This document shows positions 8,467 to 16,422 of a DNA stretch of 64,000 bases, piece after piece. The notes beneath the pieces are model-generated. The model made no database searches. It worked only from the letters and a program-made list of their open reading frames with translations, and was not told the DNA's origin. The translations under genes and the position numbers were made by a program. Source of the stretch: Lewinellaceae bacterium (GTDB taxonomy: Bacteria; Bacteroidota; Bacteroidia; Chitinophagales; Saprospiraceae); the NCBI GenBank assembly GCA_020636325.1, contig JACJYC010000004.1, positions 496,001 through 560,000 on the forward strand. Direction: 5' to 3'. How positions within the stretch are numbered: position 1 is the first letter of the stretch; the number at the start of each line of letters is the position of its first letter.

Positions 8467-10182
8467 TTATTGTGCTTTCCGGAATCGGACTTTGCCGTCC
8501 ACAATGGTCATTAATACCGCTGTCTGAAGGATCTCGTCGTCGGTGCAATTGATCAGGTCTTTTGAAAGGACCGTGAAATCCGCCAGTTTGCCTTTTTGAA
8601 TGGAGCCTTTGTCATTTTCCTCGAAGGCGGCATAGGCGTTGGCCTGCGTATAGGAATAGAGGGCTTCTTTCCGGGTCAATCGCTGTTCCGGGAAAAATTC
8701 CAGCCCGGTATCCGGCCGCCGGCGGGTGACGGAGGCGTAGTAACAGGCAATCGGGTCAACGTCTTCCACCGGCGTATCGGTACCGTTGGTGACCACCGCG
8801 CCCGCATCGAGCAGGGATCGCCAGGGGTAAGCGCCTTCCCGCGCTCTTTTTTCGCCAAGCCGCTTGACCACAAACGGCGCATCGGAGGTGCAGTGTATCG
8901 CCTGCATGGAGGCGATGACCCCCAGTTGGCTGTACCTGGGGATATCGGCCGGGTCGAGGTGCTGGGAATGTTCTATCCGCCAGCGAAGGTCCTTTTTGTC
9001 GGGATGGGTGTTGAAGGTATGCTCAAAGATGTTGAGCACTTCCCGGTTGGCGCGGTCCCCGATGGCATGTACGCAGAGTTGCATGCCGTTTTCAATGCAG
9101 AGGTCTGCTATATTCTGGACGGTTTCGAGCGGGGTGGTATTCTGACCGGTAAATCCGGGCTTGTCCTCGTATGGGGCCAGCAGCCAGGCGCCGTAGGAGC
9201 CCAGTGCGCCGTCGACTTCCGATTTGATGGCGCGGCAGGTAAAAAAGCGGTTGCCTGCATCGATCACGGGGTAGCCGGCCAGGCTGTCCTTCATTTCTTC
9301 GTAGGGCCGGCGCATCATGACCCAGAGGCGAAGGTCGAGTTTGCCGTCTTCGGCGAGTTGCCGGTAGTCCCGGAGTTCCTGGAAATCGGATCCCGCGTCC
9401 TGGAATGAAGTGATCCCTTTTCTGAGGCAATCCTCCTGGGCCAGTTCGATGCCCTTGAGCCAGTTGTCGTGAAGGTCCTTTTGAGACAAGGTTGCCAGGT
9501 ACGATTCGTACGCCCGGTAAATTAGGCTTTGCGCTCTTTCTTCAAACATGCCGATGGCCTCACCCCGGCTGTCCCGGACAATCTCGCCGCCGGAAGGATT
9601 GGGTGTTTCCGGTGAAACGCCGGCCAGTTCCATGGCTTTGGCGTTGGCAAAAAGCCCGTGTCCGCTGGCATGACTGAGCAGGACCGGGTTATCGGGTGAA
9701 ACGGCGCTCAGGTCATCGTGGTAGGGGTAGCCGAGCACCTGCCTTTCCGGTGCTTCGGTCCATTTTTCCTGGTGCCAGCCCCGGCCGATGATCCATTCGC
9801 CCGGTTTGGCGGTTTTGACCTTTTCCGCAACCATATCCACAATTTCGGCCCAACTCTTCGACTTCATGAAATTCAGGTTCATCAGACTGGACCCCAAGCT
9901 GGAAAAGTGGCCGTGCCCTTCGATGAACCCCGGCATGACAAACTGCCCGCCGAGATCCACGACTTCGGTTTGTTCGCCTTTCCAGTTATCGGCCTCAGCC
10001 TGGCTCCCAACCCAGATCACCCTGCCGTCTTTGACCGCGATGGCCTGAGCGGAAGGGTTTTCCGCATCCTGCGTGTAGATATTGCCGTTGGTGAAAAGGA
10101 CGTCAGCTGTTTCCTTTTTGGGCGCACAGGCGTTCAAGGCGAGCAAAAGGGCGGTAAGCGCCGTGAAGAGGAACCGGTTCAT
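8467..10182 (-). CDS. YtcJ-like metal-dependent amidohydrolase, lipoprotein
   Basis: Lipoprotein of 571 residues with lipobox LNAC (MNRFLFTALTALLLALNAC). The body is an amidohydrolase-superfamily protein of the YtcJ / N-substituted formamide deformylase type: metal-site HxH in GFIEGHGHF, the family signature HASGHGLFANAKA, HAIGDRANREVLN, RIEHSQ, and the metal Asp in NGTDTPVEDVDP. The N-terminal small beta domain (VLFTNGNIYTQD) and a C-terminal LADFTVLSKDL complete the fold. It likely hydrolyses an amide-type substrate outside the cytoplasmic membrane; the substrate cannot be read from sequence. The frame extends further upstream, but the ATG at 10182 starts the signal peptide and sits 23 nt after a perfect -7 element. 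Confidence 0.88.
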   Translation of the reverse strand: MNRFLFTALTALLLALNACAPKKETADVLFTNGNIYTQDAENPSAQAIAVKDGRVIWVGSQAEADNWKGEQTEVVDLGGQFVMPGFIEGHGHFSSLGSSLMNLNFMKSKSWAEIVDMVAEKVKTAKPGEWIIGRGWHQEKWTEAPERQVLGYPYHDDLSAVSPDNPVLLSHASGHGLFANAKAMELAGVSPETPNPSGGEIVRDSRGEAIGMFEERAQSLIYRAYESYLATLSQKDLHDNWLKGIELAQEDCLRKGITSFQDAGSDFQELRDYRQLAEDGKLDLRLWVMMRRPYEEMKDSLAGYPVIDAGNRFFTCRAIKSEVDGALGSYGAWLLAPYEDKPGFTGQNTTPLETVQNIADLCIENGMQLCVHAIGDRANREVLNIFEHTFNTHPDKKDLRWRIEHSQHLDPADIPRYSQLGVIASMQAIHCTSDAPFVVKRLGEKRAREGAYPWRSLLDAGAVVTNGTDTPVEDVDPIACYYASVTRRRPDTGLEFFPEQRLTRKEALYSYTQANAYAAFEENDKGSIQKGKLADFTVLSKDLINCTDDEILQTAVLMTIVDGKVRFRKAQ

Positions 10183-10205
10183 AAATATGGGCATTATTCT
10201 CGCCC

Positions 10206-10213
10206 CAAAGCTA
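10206..10213 (-). promoter_or_regulatory. -7 element of the amidohydrolase operon
   Basis: On the minus strand this reads TAGCTTTG, a perfect TAnnTTTG match 23 nt before the ATG at 10182. A TTG lies 24 nt further upstream, slightly outside the usual spacing. Confidence 0.55.
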
Positions 10214-10381
10214 AAGAAAAAATGGAAATGTCGGAAGCAAGGATAGTGAATAGGTTTGCCGAGACCGGTACATCCAATTGATACCAATTAATTAAGGTTG
10301 AGGTATCCTGTTTTTCAAAATATGTCAGACAGGTTGCCAGTTCACATTCCCCGGGGTGACTGCAAATACATTTTTATTGGG

Positions 10382-10389
10382 TAAGTTTG
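10382..10389 (+). promoter_or_regulatory. -7 element of the small T9SS protein gene
   Basis: TAAGTTTG matches TAnnTTTG perfectly and lies 27 nt before the ATG at 10417. It overlaps and argues against a TTG start at 10387. Confidence 0.5.
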
Positions 10390-10416
10390 AAAAATGACTT
10401 TCTAAAGCCAATCATT

Positions 10417-11109
10417 ATGAAAAGAATATTTATCCTTTTTGCACTCTTTCTCTTTACGGCTCAAACCGCCGGTCTGACTCAAACCATCTGGGGAGGTCCT
10501 AAAATTACGTTCAGCAAAGCCAATAATTCCGACTGGACTCTGGAAGCCAACCAGGATCGCCTTACCGATCATGTCTGGATCACCCGGAAAAACAGCCAGG
10601 GTATTTTTAATATCGCCACCGAAACCGGATATGTGGAAGATGTCAGCCCGGCAGATACAAAATGGGCTTTCGGTACTACCGCGGATTTGGAATCACTGGA
10701 TTTCAAGGACTGGGAAACGGCCGTGAATGAAAATCCTCCTGCAATGGTCAACAAGGATATGGTCGTCCATCTGATCACTGACAGCGTTTATTTCGATATC
10801 AAATTTTTGTCCTGGCAAGGTTCGGGCGGGGGTGGCGGATTCAGTTACGAACGAACGACACCGAATGCCGTCAAAACGGTTGAAGCCCGTCAACCGGACT
10901 TGATGGTCTTCCCCAACCCGGCTGCGTTCTATCTGCAGATAAAAGGCTCTTCATTGAAGCAAAAAGGCGTTGTTTATAACCTGAATGGTTCTCAAATGTT
11001 GGGGGTTTCGCCAGACCCAAAGGGTTATGTCGATATCAGGTCACTGCCTAAGGGCGTTTATTTCCTCAAAATGGAAAATGCGGAGGCCGTTCGGTTCATT
11101 AAGCTATAA
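10417..11109 (+). CDS. Exported protein with T9SS type A sorting domain
   Basis: Product of 230 residues. A signal peptide (MKRIFILFALFLFTAQTAG) is followed by a conserved module of about 130 residues (WGGPKITFSKANNSDWTLE ... WITRKNSQGIFNI ... WAFGTTADLESLDFKDWE) ending with the Gly-rich GSGGGGGFSYERTT. A type A sorting domain begins LMVFPNPAAF and ends in the usual short basic tail (RFIKL). I recall this module in other Bacteroidota secreted proteins but know no function. Monocistronic: divergent from the amidohydrolase operon and convergent with the SDR gene. Confidence 0.82.
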   Translation: MKRIFILFALFLFTAQTAGLTQTIWGGPKITFSKANNSDWTLEANQDRLTDHVWITRKNSQGIFNIATETGYVEDVSPADTKWAFGTTADLESLDFKDWETAVNENPPAMVNKDMVVHLITDSVYFDIKFLSWQGSGGGGGFSYERTTPNAVKTVEARQPDLMVFPNPAAFYLQIKGSSLKQKGVVYNLNGSQMLGVSPDPKGYVDIRSLPKGVYFLKMENAEAVRFIKL

Positions 11110-11164
11110 ATTTATTACCTTAAACTTTTACCAACCAGCCTTTGGTCAATTTTCGACCCAAGCC

Positions 11165-11959
11165 TCACTTCACCTTTACCCGGGCGATCATTCGCGAAAA
11201 CACCCCCGGTAGCCATCGCTTAAGGTAAACCCCGAGCACTTCCCGGAAGCCGCCGATATACGCTTCTTCCTTTTTGGCAGCAATGGTACGCAGCACTTTC
11301 TGTGCGAAGACATCCGGCGGAATGCCGTTGGCGGTGGTTTCGGCCATCACGTTATTCGGGGTGCCGTCGCCCCTCAAGGCATTAATGGTGACGTTGGTCC
11401 GCACAAATCCCGGGCAGATGATGGTGACCGGAATGCCGGCCTCAACCAGCTCGGCGCGCAAGGAATCGAAATAACCCTGGAGGGCGTGTTTGGAGGCGGA
11501 ATAGCTGGAGCGCCAGGGCGTGCCGAATTTGCCCATAACGCTGCTCATCACGACGATCTGTCCGCTTTTTTGAGCGAGCATATGGGGCAGTACCTCGTGG
11601 GTGACGGCTACCGTTCCGGTGAAGTTGACATCCATGATCTTCCGCACTACATCCAGGCCGGTGTTCATGGCGGAGTCCCGCTGGGAGATGCCGGCGTTGT
11701 TGATCAGCAGGTCCAGCCGGCCGAAGCGGGCAACGGCTTCTTCCGCAGCGCCTGGAATCCGGTTGAAATCCGCAACATCCAGCGGCAGCGTCATCACCGA
11801 TTCGGGGTCGGCACACTGGTTTTTCACCCGTTCCAGTTCCTGCGCGTTCCTGGCCGACAGGATCAGGCGGGCGCCTTTTTCGGCAAAGGCGTAGGCGAGA
11901 TACTCACCGATCCCGGAGGAAGCTCCGGTGATCCAGACAACTTTGTTTTTAAAATCCAT
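11165..11959 (-). CDS. Short-chain dehydrogenase/reductase (SDR, DHRS7-like)
   Basis: Product of 264 residues with all classical SDR marks: the nucleotide-binding TGASSGIG near the N-terminus, NNAG (around residue 88), the catalytic Ser in VMSSVMGK and Tyr-x-x-x-Lys in SYSASKHAL, then the PG turn CPGFVRTN. The C-terminal extension with VYLKRWLPGVFSRMI resembles membrane-associated DHRS7/YqjQ-type SDRs, so a lipophilic carbonyl or alcohol substrate is plausible but unproven. The start is set at the ATG 11959 because a near-consensus -7 element (GACCTTTG, minus strand, 11984-11991) would lie inside the longer frame that begins at 11986. Divergent from the SixA-like gene. Confidence 0.87.
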   Translation of the reverse strand: MDFKNKVVWITGASSGIGEYLAYAFAEKGARLILSARNAQELERVKNQCADPESVMTLPLDVADFNRIPGAAEEAVARFGRLDLLINNAGISQRDSAMNTGLDVVRKIMDVNFTGTVAVTHEVLPHMLAQKSGQIVVMSSVMGKFGTPWRSSYSASKHALQGYFDSLRAELVEAGIPVTIICPGFVRTNVTINALRGDGTPNNVMAETTANGIPPDVFAQKVLRTIAAKKEEAYIGGFREVLGVYLKRWLPGVFSRMIARVKVK

Positions 11960-12017
11960 TGAAAGTTCGATATATTTCGGGCGCAAAGGTCGTTAACTAA
12001 AACGTAAACCGCTGCCT

Positions 12018-12509
12018 ATGAAAACTGTTTTTTTGGTCAGACACGCCAAATCGAGCTGGGATCACCCCGGATTGCGGGATTTCGACCGGCCCCTGGGCGA
12101 CCGGGGTATCAAGGATGCGCCGAAAATGGCGGCCTGGCTGGCCGGCACCGGCGTTCGGCCCGATGCGCTGGTATCGAGCACGGCTAACCGGGCCCTTACG
12201 ACAGCCGGTTATTTCGCCGAGGCCTTCGGTATTGATGAAAAGGAAATCCGCGAAGAACCCGCCATATACGAAGCCTTCACGCAAACGATCATCGACCTGA
12301 TCCGGGCATTTCCGGATGACTGGCAAACGGTCCTGATGTTCGGGCATAATCCGACCTTTACCTCGGTGGCCAACCAGTTCTCAGCCCGCCTGGATAATCT
12401 GCCGACCTGCGGTATCGTCCGCATCGACGGGCAAATGAACCGGTGGTCGGAATGGTCATCGGGCAAGGCCATGGTAGCGGGAATCTGGTATCCGAAACTT
12501 TTTAAATGA
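12018..12509 (+). CDS. SixA-like histidine phosphatase family protein
   Basis: Product of 163 residues of the branch-1 histidine phosphatase superfamily. The catalytic RHG-type motif is LVRHAKSSW, with the nucleophilic His at residue 9. The second His is in MFGHNPTF. Length and the DRPLGDRG segment match SixA-type phosphohistidine phosphatases, which remove phosphate from histidines of phosphotransfer proteins; the specific partner here is unknown. Cytoplasmic, no signal peptide. It shares a 58-nt divergent promoter region with the SDR gene and is followed by a structured intergenic repeat. Confidence 0.88.
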   Translation: MKTVFLVRHAKSSWDHPGLRDFDRPLGDRGIKDAPKMAAWLAGTGVRPDALVSSTANRALTTAGYFAEAFGIDEKEIREEPAIYEAFTQTIIDLIRAFPDDWQTVLMFGHNPTFTSVANQFSARLDNLPTCGIVRIDGQMNRWSEWSSGKAMVAGIWYPKLFK

Positions 12510-12538
12510 AGATTTCGAATGATTCCACCGCCCGGCAC

Positions 12539-12622
12539 CTTCGCTGAAAGCTTCGTCGCCCGGTGGCCGAAGCTTCAGCCTCCGGACGACAAAGTCGCCT
12601 ACGGCAGACGGAGTCAGCGAAG
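12539..12622. repeat. Nested inverted repeat in the interval after the SixA-like gene
   Basis: The outer arms CTTCGCTGA (12539-12547) and TCAGCGAAG (12614-12622) are perfect reverse complements. Inside them AAGCTTCG (12548-12555) and CGAAGCTT (12568-12575) are another perfect pair. The GC-rich composition differs from the flanks. This could be a REP-like element or a terminator-like RNA structure; no copy is seen elsewhere in this window. Confidence 0.5.
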
Positions 12623-12662
12623 GAGGGATTGATCCGATTGAACAAACTGCAATTACCTATAA

Positions 12663-13004
12663 ATGCATCCCAAAATATTCATCCTGATCCTCTTCAGCGC
12701 CGGATTGACAGCAGGTTGCGGAGAAAAGCAGGAAAAACTGTTGATCGACGAGGATAAGCTGGTGAACATCCTGGCAGAAGTCCATATGGCGGAAGGCGAA
12801 ATGGAAACGGTCAATATGAGCGACCGGGATACGCTCGGCAAATCGCTTTATCAGCTCATTATGACGCATTACGGGGTCAGGCGGGAAGATTTTGATCAGA
12901 CCATGATCATATTGCGGGAAGACCCCGACCGGTTGGAACGCGTATACGAAAAGGTGCTGGACAAGCTGTCGAAGATCCAGGCTCAGTATCCGGATAAAAA
13001 TTGA
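12663..13004 (+). CDS. DUF4296 family lipoprotein
   Basis: Product of 113 residues with lipobox LTAGC (Cys at 19) followed by a short linker and a helical domain. The pattern LLIDEDKLVNILAEVHMAEGE and the downstream HYGVRREDFDQTM match DUF4296, a small Bacteroidota lipoprotein family with no assigned function. It probably sits in the inner leaflet of the outer membrane or in the periplasm. The following membrane-protein gene starts only 30 nt downstream, so the two are likely co-transcribed. Confidence 0.82.
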   Translation: MHPKIFILILFSAGLTAGCGEKQEKLLIDEDKLVNILAEVHMAEGEMETVNMSDRDTLGKSLYQLIMTHYGVRREDFDQTMIILREDPDRLERVYEKVLDKLSKIQAQYPDKN

Positions 13005-13034
13005 TTGTTCGATTCCTCAATTATTGCTCGTTCT

Positions 13035-14462
13035 ATGGCGTTGGAAATACTGAACAAAGGCAGGCTCAATCCAACAAAAGCGGTGCTGGCGGGGATATTG
13101 GTTTTTGCCGGGTTGACGGTTTTGTCCCGGGTGTTTTACCTGGAACGGATCATCATGCCGGATACGGCCTTTCAGCTTTTTGAGATCATAACCAGAAAAG
13201 GGCTTGCCATTCAGACCAATCGTTTCGGAGCGGCGGCCACCCAGGCTTTTCCGTTGCTGGGCGTCAAACTGGGGTGGTCCCTTAATGCTCTTCTGGTGGT
13301 GTACTCCTTTGCTTTCGTTGCATTTCCGCTATTCCTTTTTATCCTGCTGGCATGGGGATTCAAGAACAGGACGATGGCCCTGGCGCTTGGTTTTTTTACT
13401 TTGATGCTGACCAACCATTCTTTTTACTGGGTGCAATCGGAGTTGCTGCAGGGGTGTGCGTTGTTGTTGTTTGTTTTCGGGGTTGCAACGGCCGGGGAAC
13501 GGATGGCGTGGTGGCGGCTGATCCTGTTGTTTCCCCTGGCGGCGGTGGTGATATTCTTTCATCCTTTAACCTTTATCCCCTGGGTTTTTCTGAGCGGTTT
13601 TTTCCTTGCTTCGCTTCCTTTGCGGCGTCAGCCGGCTTTCTGGCTATTTTGCCTGAGCGGTTTGATCTGGCTGGGCGTCAAATTTATCCTGGTAAAAACG
13701 GCGGATTACGACGCGGGCGCCTATAAGCTTTCCGAAGGATTGCTGGCAAAAATCCCGGGTTTTTTCTCCTGGCGGAGCACCCGCTTGTTCGGCGGATACC
13801 TGTTTTCGGATTATTATGTGTTTTTGTTGCTTTTTCTGGTCCTGGCGGCGATCTATTTCCGTCGCCGGCAATGGTGGAAAGCCGGCCTGGTGACCCTGTT
13901 TTCACTGGGTTACATTGTATTGATCAACGGGACTTTTGATTGGGGAGGGGTCCGGTTCCATACGGAGAGTTTTTACCAACCCCTCGGGATATTTGTTTTT
14001 GTTCCTTTTTTGTATGACCTGGCCCCGGGCTGGCAGCTTAAACGGTGGTTCTGGCCTGCGGTCTTTGCACTGATTGTCGTCAGGCTGGTCCATATTGCGG
14101 CCATCAGCCCTGAATACCGCAAGCGCATTGATTGGTACGAACGCTTACTGGAGAGAACCCGGGCCTATCCCGGAACCAAGTTTGCCGTTGATCAGCAAAA
14201 CGTACCGATGGGTTTGCTGCAACTGAGCTGGGGATCCTCCTTCGAAACCCTTTACCTTTCAGCCCGCCGCTCCCCTGATTCGACCCGAACGGTCATTATT
14301 TACGACCCGAATGTGCCGATGGACAAATTCCTGCCTCAAAACAATGCTTTTTTTCAACCCTTCGGCGCCATGCCCTATGAATGGTTCAGGACAAGTCCGT
14401 ATTTTCATTTCAGGGATACGAGCCATTACCAGGTATTGGGGCCGGAAGCGATGCCGCAATAG
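13035..14462 (+). CDS. Polytopic membrane protein, possibly GT-C-like
   Basis: Product of 475 residues with roughly ten hydrophobic segments, beginning MALEILNKGRLNPTKAVLAG. The layout (a first loop with MPDTAFQLFEII and NRFGAAATQAFPLLG, then many helices, then a soluble C-terminal region of about 110 residues) resembles GT-C-fold membrane glycosyltransferases or related Bacteroidota membrane proteins. I see no diagnostic DD/DE motif that would prove transferase activity, so the function stays open. A TTG at 13005, directly after the previous stop, is a possible but less likely start. Confidence 0.72.
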   Translation: MALEILNKGRLNPTKAVLAGILVFAGLTVLSRVFYLERIIMPDTAFQLFEIITRKGLAIQTNRFGAAATQAFPLLGVKLGWSLNALLVVYSFAFVAFPLFLFILLAWGFKNRTMALALGFFTLMLTNHSFYWVQSELLQGCALLLFVFGVATAGERMAWWRLILLFPLAAVVIFFHPLTFIPWVFLSGFFLASLPLRRQPAFWLFCLSGLIWLGVKFILVKTADYDAGAYKLSEGLLAKIPGFFSWRSTRLFGGYLFSDYYVFLLLFLVLAAIYFRRRQWWKAGLVTLFSLGYIVLINGTFDWGGVRFHTESFYQPLGIFVFVPFLYDLAPGWQLKRWFWPAVFALIVVRLVHIAAISPEYRKRIDWYERLLERTRAYPGTKFAVDQQNVPMGLLQLSWGSSFETLYLSARRSPDSTRTVIIYDPNVPMDKFLPQNNAFFQPFGAMPYEWFRTSPYFHFRDTSHYQVLGPEAMPQ

Positions 14463-14485
14463 CCCGCTGTTGCCGGGTTACGGTT

Positions 14486-15424
14486 TCAATAAAAGCTGCG
14501 GACGTTCATCTCCCCTTCGGAGCCGATCATCAGGCTGGCGCCGAGCGAGAGGTTGATCTGGTGCTGGCTTCTCCGGTTCTCCTCGCCTTGCCTGCCGTCC
14601 ACAAGATCCATGATGTCATAAAAGCCCTGAAGATCTGCAAAGACCCTGAAGTTTTTCATGATGGGCTTTGAAAGCCGGGCTCCGACCGTGGGACCGATAA
14701 AGAATGCGCGTCCGCCGACATCCTCGGGCAACAGGATCTTGCTGGTTTCAACCAGGTCTTCCAGCGCGATGAGTTGGGAGGCCGTGAATTCATTCTCATA
14801 GGCGATCCGTTCGACCTCGCTGTTGAGGTAATTGAAGAAACCGGCATCCCCTTCCGATTTGCGGAAGCTCCAGTCAAATCCCGCCCGCGCACCGGCATAG
14901 ATCTCATAGTCGAAGGTTCGCTGAAGGCTGTTGCCGCCGGCGCCGTAATTGGTTTTTAGCAGGTTCATCCTGTAGTTCAATTGCAGGTTGGTACCCTTCC
15001 GGCTTTGTTTGAAATAGCCGCTGCTGATGACGAATTCGATGAAATGCCGCTGTATCTTGGTATCGGTCGACTCGCCGAACCCGTACCAGGCGAAGAACGT
15101 CAGCAGGGTCTTGTTGTAGCCGTTTCTTCCGAATTCCTGATTCAGGCTGAGATTGCTGAGCGGCTCCTCTGTGCCGTGGAGCAGCGATTCCAGCTTGGCG
15201 CCCAGCTGGATCAGGTTCCACATCGCCTGAAAATGCGGATTCGCGGATAACGGGGCCCGGTCGTCGAGTGCAAAAACGGAAGTGGTTTTAAGGCCCAGGC
15301 CCAATTGCGCATCGTCAAGGATTGCCAGATACCGGTGTTTTGTGTATCCTTGTTGGGACGAAACTTCCGTAAACAGCCCTGTGATGATCACTGCCAGGAT
15401 AAGAAGTAAATATTTCCGGATCAT
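14486..15424 (-). CDS. Exported hypothetical protein, probable outer-membrane beta-barrel
   Basis: Product of 312 residues with an N-terminal signal peptide (MIRKYLLLILAVIITGLF..SSQ). The rest has alternating hydrophobic/polar stretches with aromatic girdles (LLTFFAWYGFG, NLQLNYRMNL, RAGFDWSFRK) and ends RSFY with a terminal aromatic residue, all typical of outer-membrane barrels. No family is recognised. It is the third gene of a tight minus-strand run (18750-14486), 18 nt after its neighbour, so it is probably made together with the type-B T9SS protein and the other outer-membrane protein. Confidence 0.7.
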   Translation of the reverse strand: MIRKYLLLILAVIITGLFTEVSSQQGYTKHRYLAILDDAQLGLGLKTTSVFALDDRAPLSANPHFQAMWNLIQLGAKLESLLHGTEEPLSNLSLNQEFGRNGYNKTLLTFFAWYGFGESTDTKIQRHFIEFVISSGYFKQSRKGTNLQLNYRMNLLKTNYGAGGNSLQRTFDYEIYAGARAGFDWSFRKSEGDAGFFNYLNSEVERIAYENEFTASQLIALEDLVETSKILLPEDVGGRAFFIGPTVGARLSKPIMKNFRVFADLQGFYDIMDLVDGRQGEENRRSQHQINLSLGASLMIGSEGEMNVRSFY

Positions 15425-15442
15425 ATGCGATGGTTTTGAATA

Positions 15443-16417
15443 TTATCGAGACTGTTGCTTGATGAAATCTATTTTCAATCCGGCAAAGCCGTAAGCCGAA
15501 AACATGGGGTTGGTTCCTTTGATGGACGTGTGTTGTTGCAGGCTCAGTTCGGCGCCCAGCCCCAGCGAAAACCGGCCGCCGAACCGGGCGTGGAGCGTCG
15601 GCCGGGCATACCAGCCTACCGACGGTACGACCCTGGGATCTCTAAACCGGCCGAAAATGACATTCTGCAGGCCTTCCGCGATTTTATCGGTCAGGTTTTC
15701 CACCGTTGAAAGGATGCCGCCTTCCATCAGGCTGTCCAGTTTGTCGCGAATGAACAACACGCTGCCCAGATCCACGACAGGGGAGGGGTCGGCCGTGAAG
15801 CGCACCCCGCCGATCAATTCGGCGTCCAGGGAATTGTTGCCTTTGTTCCCCCATTCCAGGAAAGGGTCGGGGCCCAGCAGGATTTGTTTGGCATCGATAA
15901 AGCCCTCCAGATCGTAGCGTTTGGAAAAGAACGGCTTTACCTTGGTCGCGTCCGCCGCAGCGACTACAGCCAGGTGCACGGCGAGTTCTTCGGCTTTGCC
16001 GGAAAGCGACAGCCGGATGGCCTTGAATTGATTCTTGAATTTCTGGGATTCAGGTTGCTCGGCCAGCCGGGGATCGGAAATGGAAAAACTGCCGCCGAAC
16101 CAGGCTGTTCTGCCGAAGAACCGGACCGTTTTCACAGGGCGGGTTACGCGTTTGATCACGTCGCCTTTTACCTCGATCCGGATGCCGGGATAAAGGTCGC
16201 GCAGCCATTTGGGCGCATCCAGGTTGAAATTGGCAAAGGCGGTGTCCAATTGGCCTTTGGAGATCTCGAGTTCGGAAAAACCCACCATTTTGGGCAAATT
16301 ACCCTTGAATGTCGAAAAGGCGATGCCGGTGTAGGTCTCTACCCCGAATTCGAAGCGCTGGGCCTGCAATCCGGCAGTGAAACAGAGTAAGGAGCAAAAG
16401 AAAATAATTCTCAACAT
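15443..16417 (-). CDS. Exported hypothetical outer-membrane protein
   Basis: Product of 324 residues starting MLRIIFFCSLLCFTAGLQAQ, a clear signal peptide. The body has beta-rich segments (RFEFGVETYTGIAF, KTVRFFGRTAWFGGSF, LHARFGGRFSLGLGAEL) and ends FAGLKIDFIKQQSR, consistent with an outer-membrane barrel. A longer frame to 16549 would overlap the upstream gene and lacks a sensible N-terminus; the ATG at 16417 lies 5 nt after the upstream stop, implying translational coupling. Specific function unknown. Its tight linkage to the type-B T9SS cargo gene suggests that the operon works at the cell surface. Confidence 0.7.
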   Translation of the reverse strand: MLRIIFFCSLLCFTAGLQAQRFEFGVETYTGIAFSTFKGNLPKMVGFSELEISKGQLDTAFANFNLDAPKWLRDLYPGIRIEVKGDVIKRVTRPVKTVRFFGRTAWFGGSFSISDPRLAEQPESQKFKNQFKAIRLSLSGKAEELAVHLAVVAAADATKVKPFFSKRYDLEGFIDAKQILLGPDPFLEWGNKGNNSLDAELIGGVRFTADPSPVVDLGSVLFIRDKLDSLMEGGILSTVENLTDKIAEGLQNVIFGRFRDPRVVPSVGWYARPTLHARFGGRFSLGLGAELSLQQHTSIKGTNPMFSAYGFAGLKIDFIKQQSR

Positions 16418-16422
16418 TCTGA

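Noticed and set aside
12563..12757. Plus-strand frame beginning in the nested inverted repeat
   Set aside because: It overlaps the DUF4296 gene in another frame and has no conserved features.
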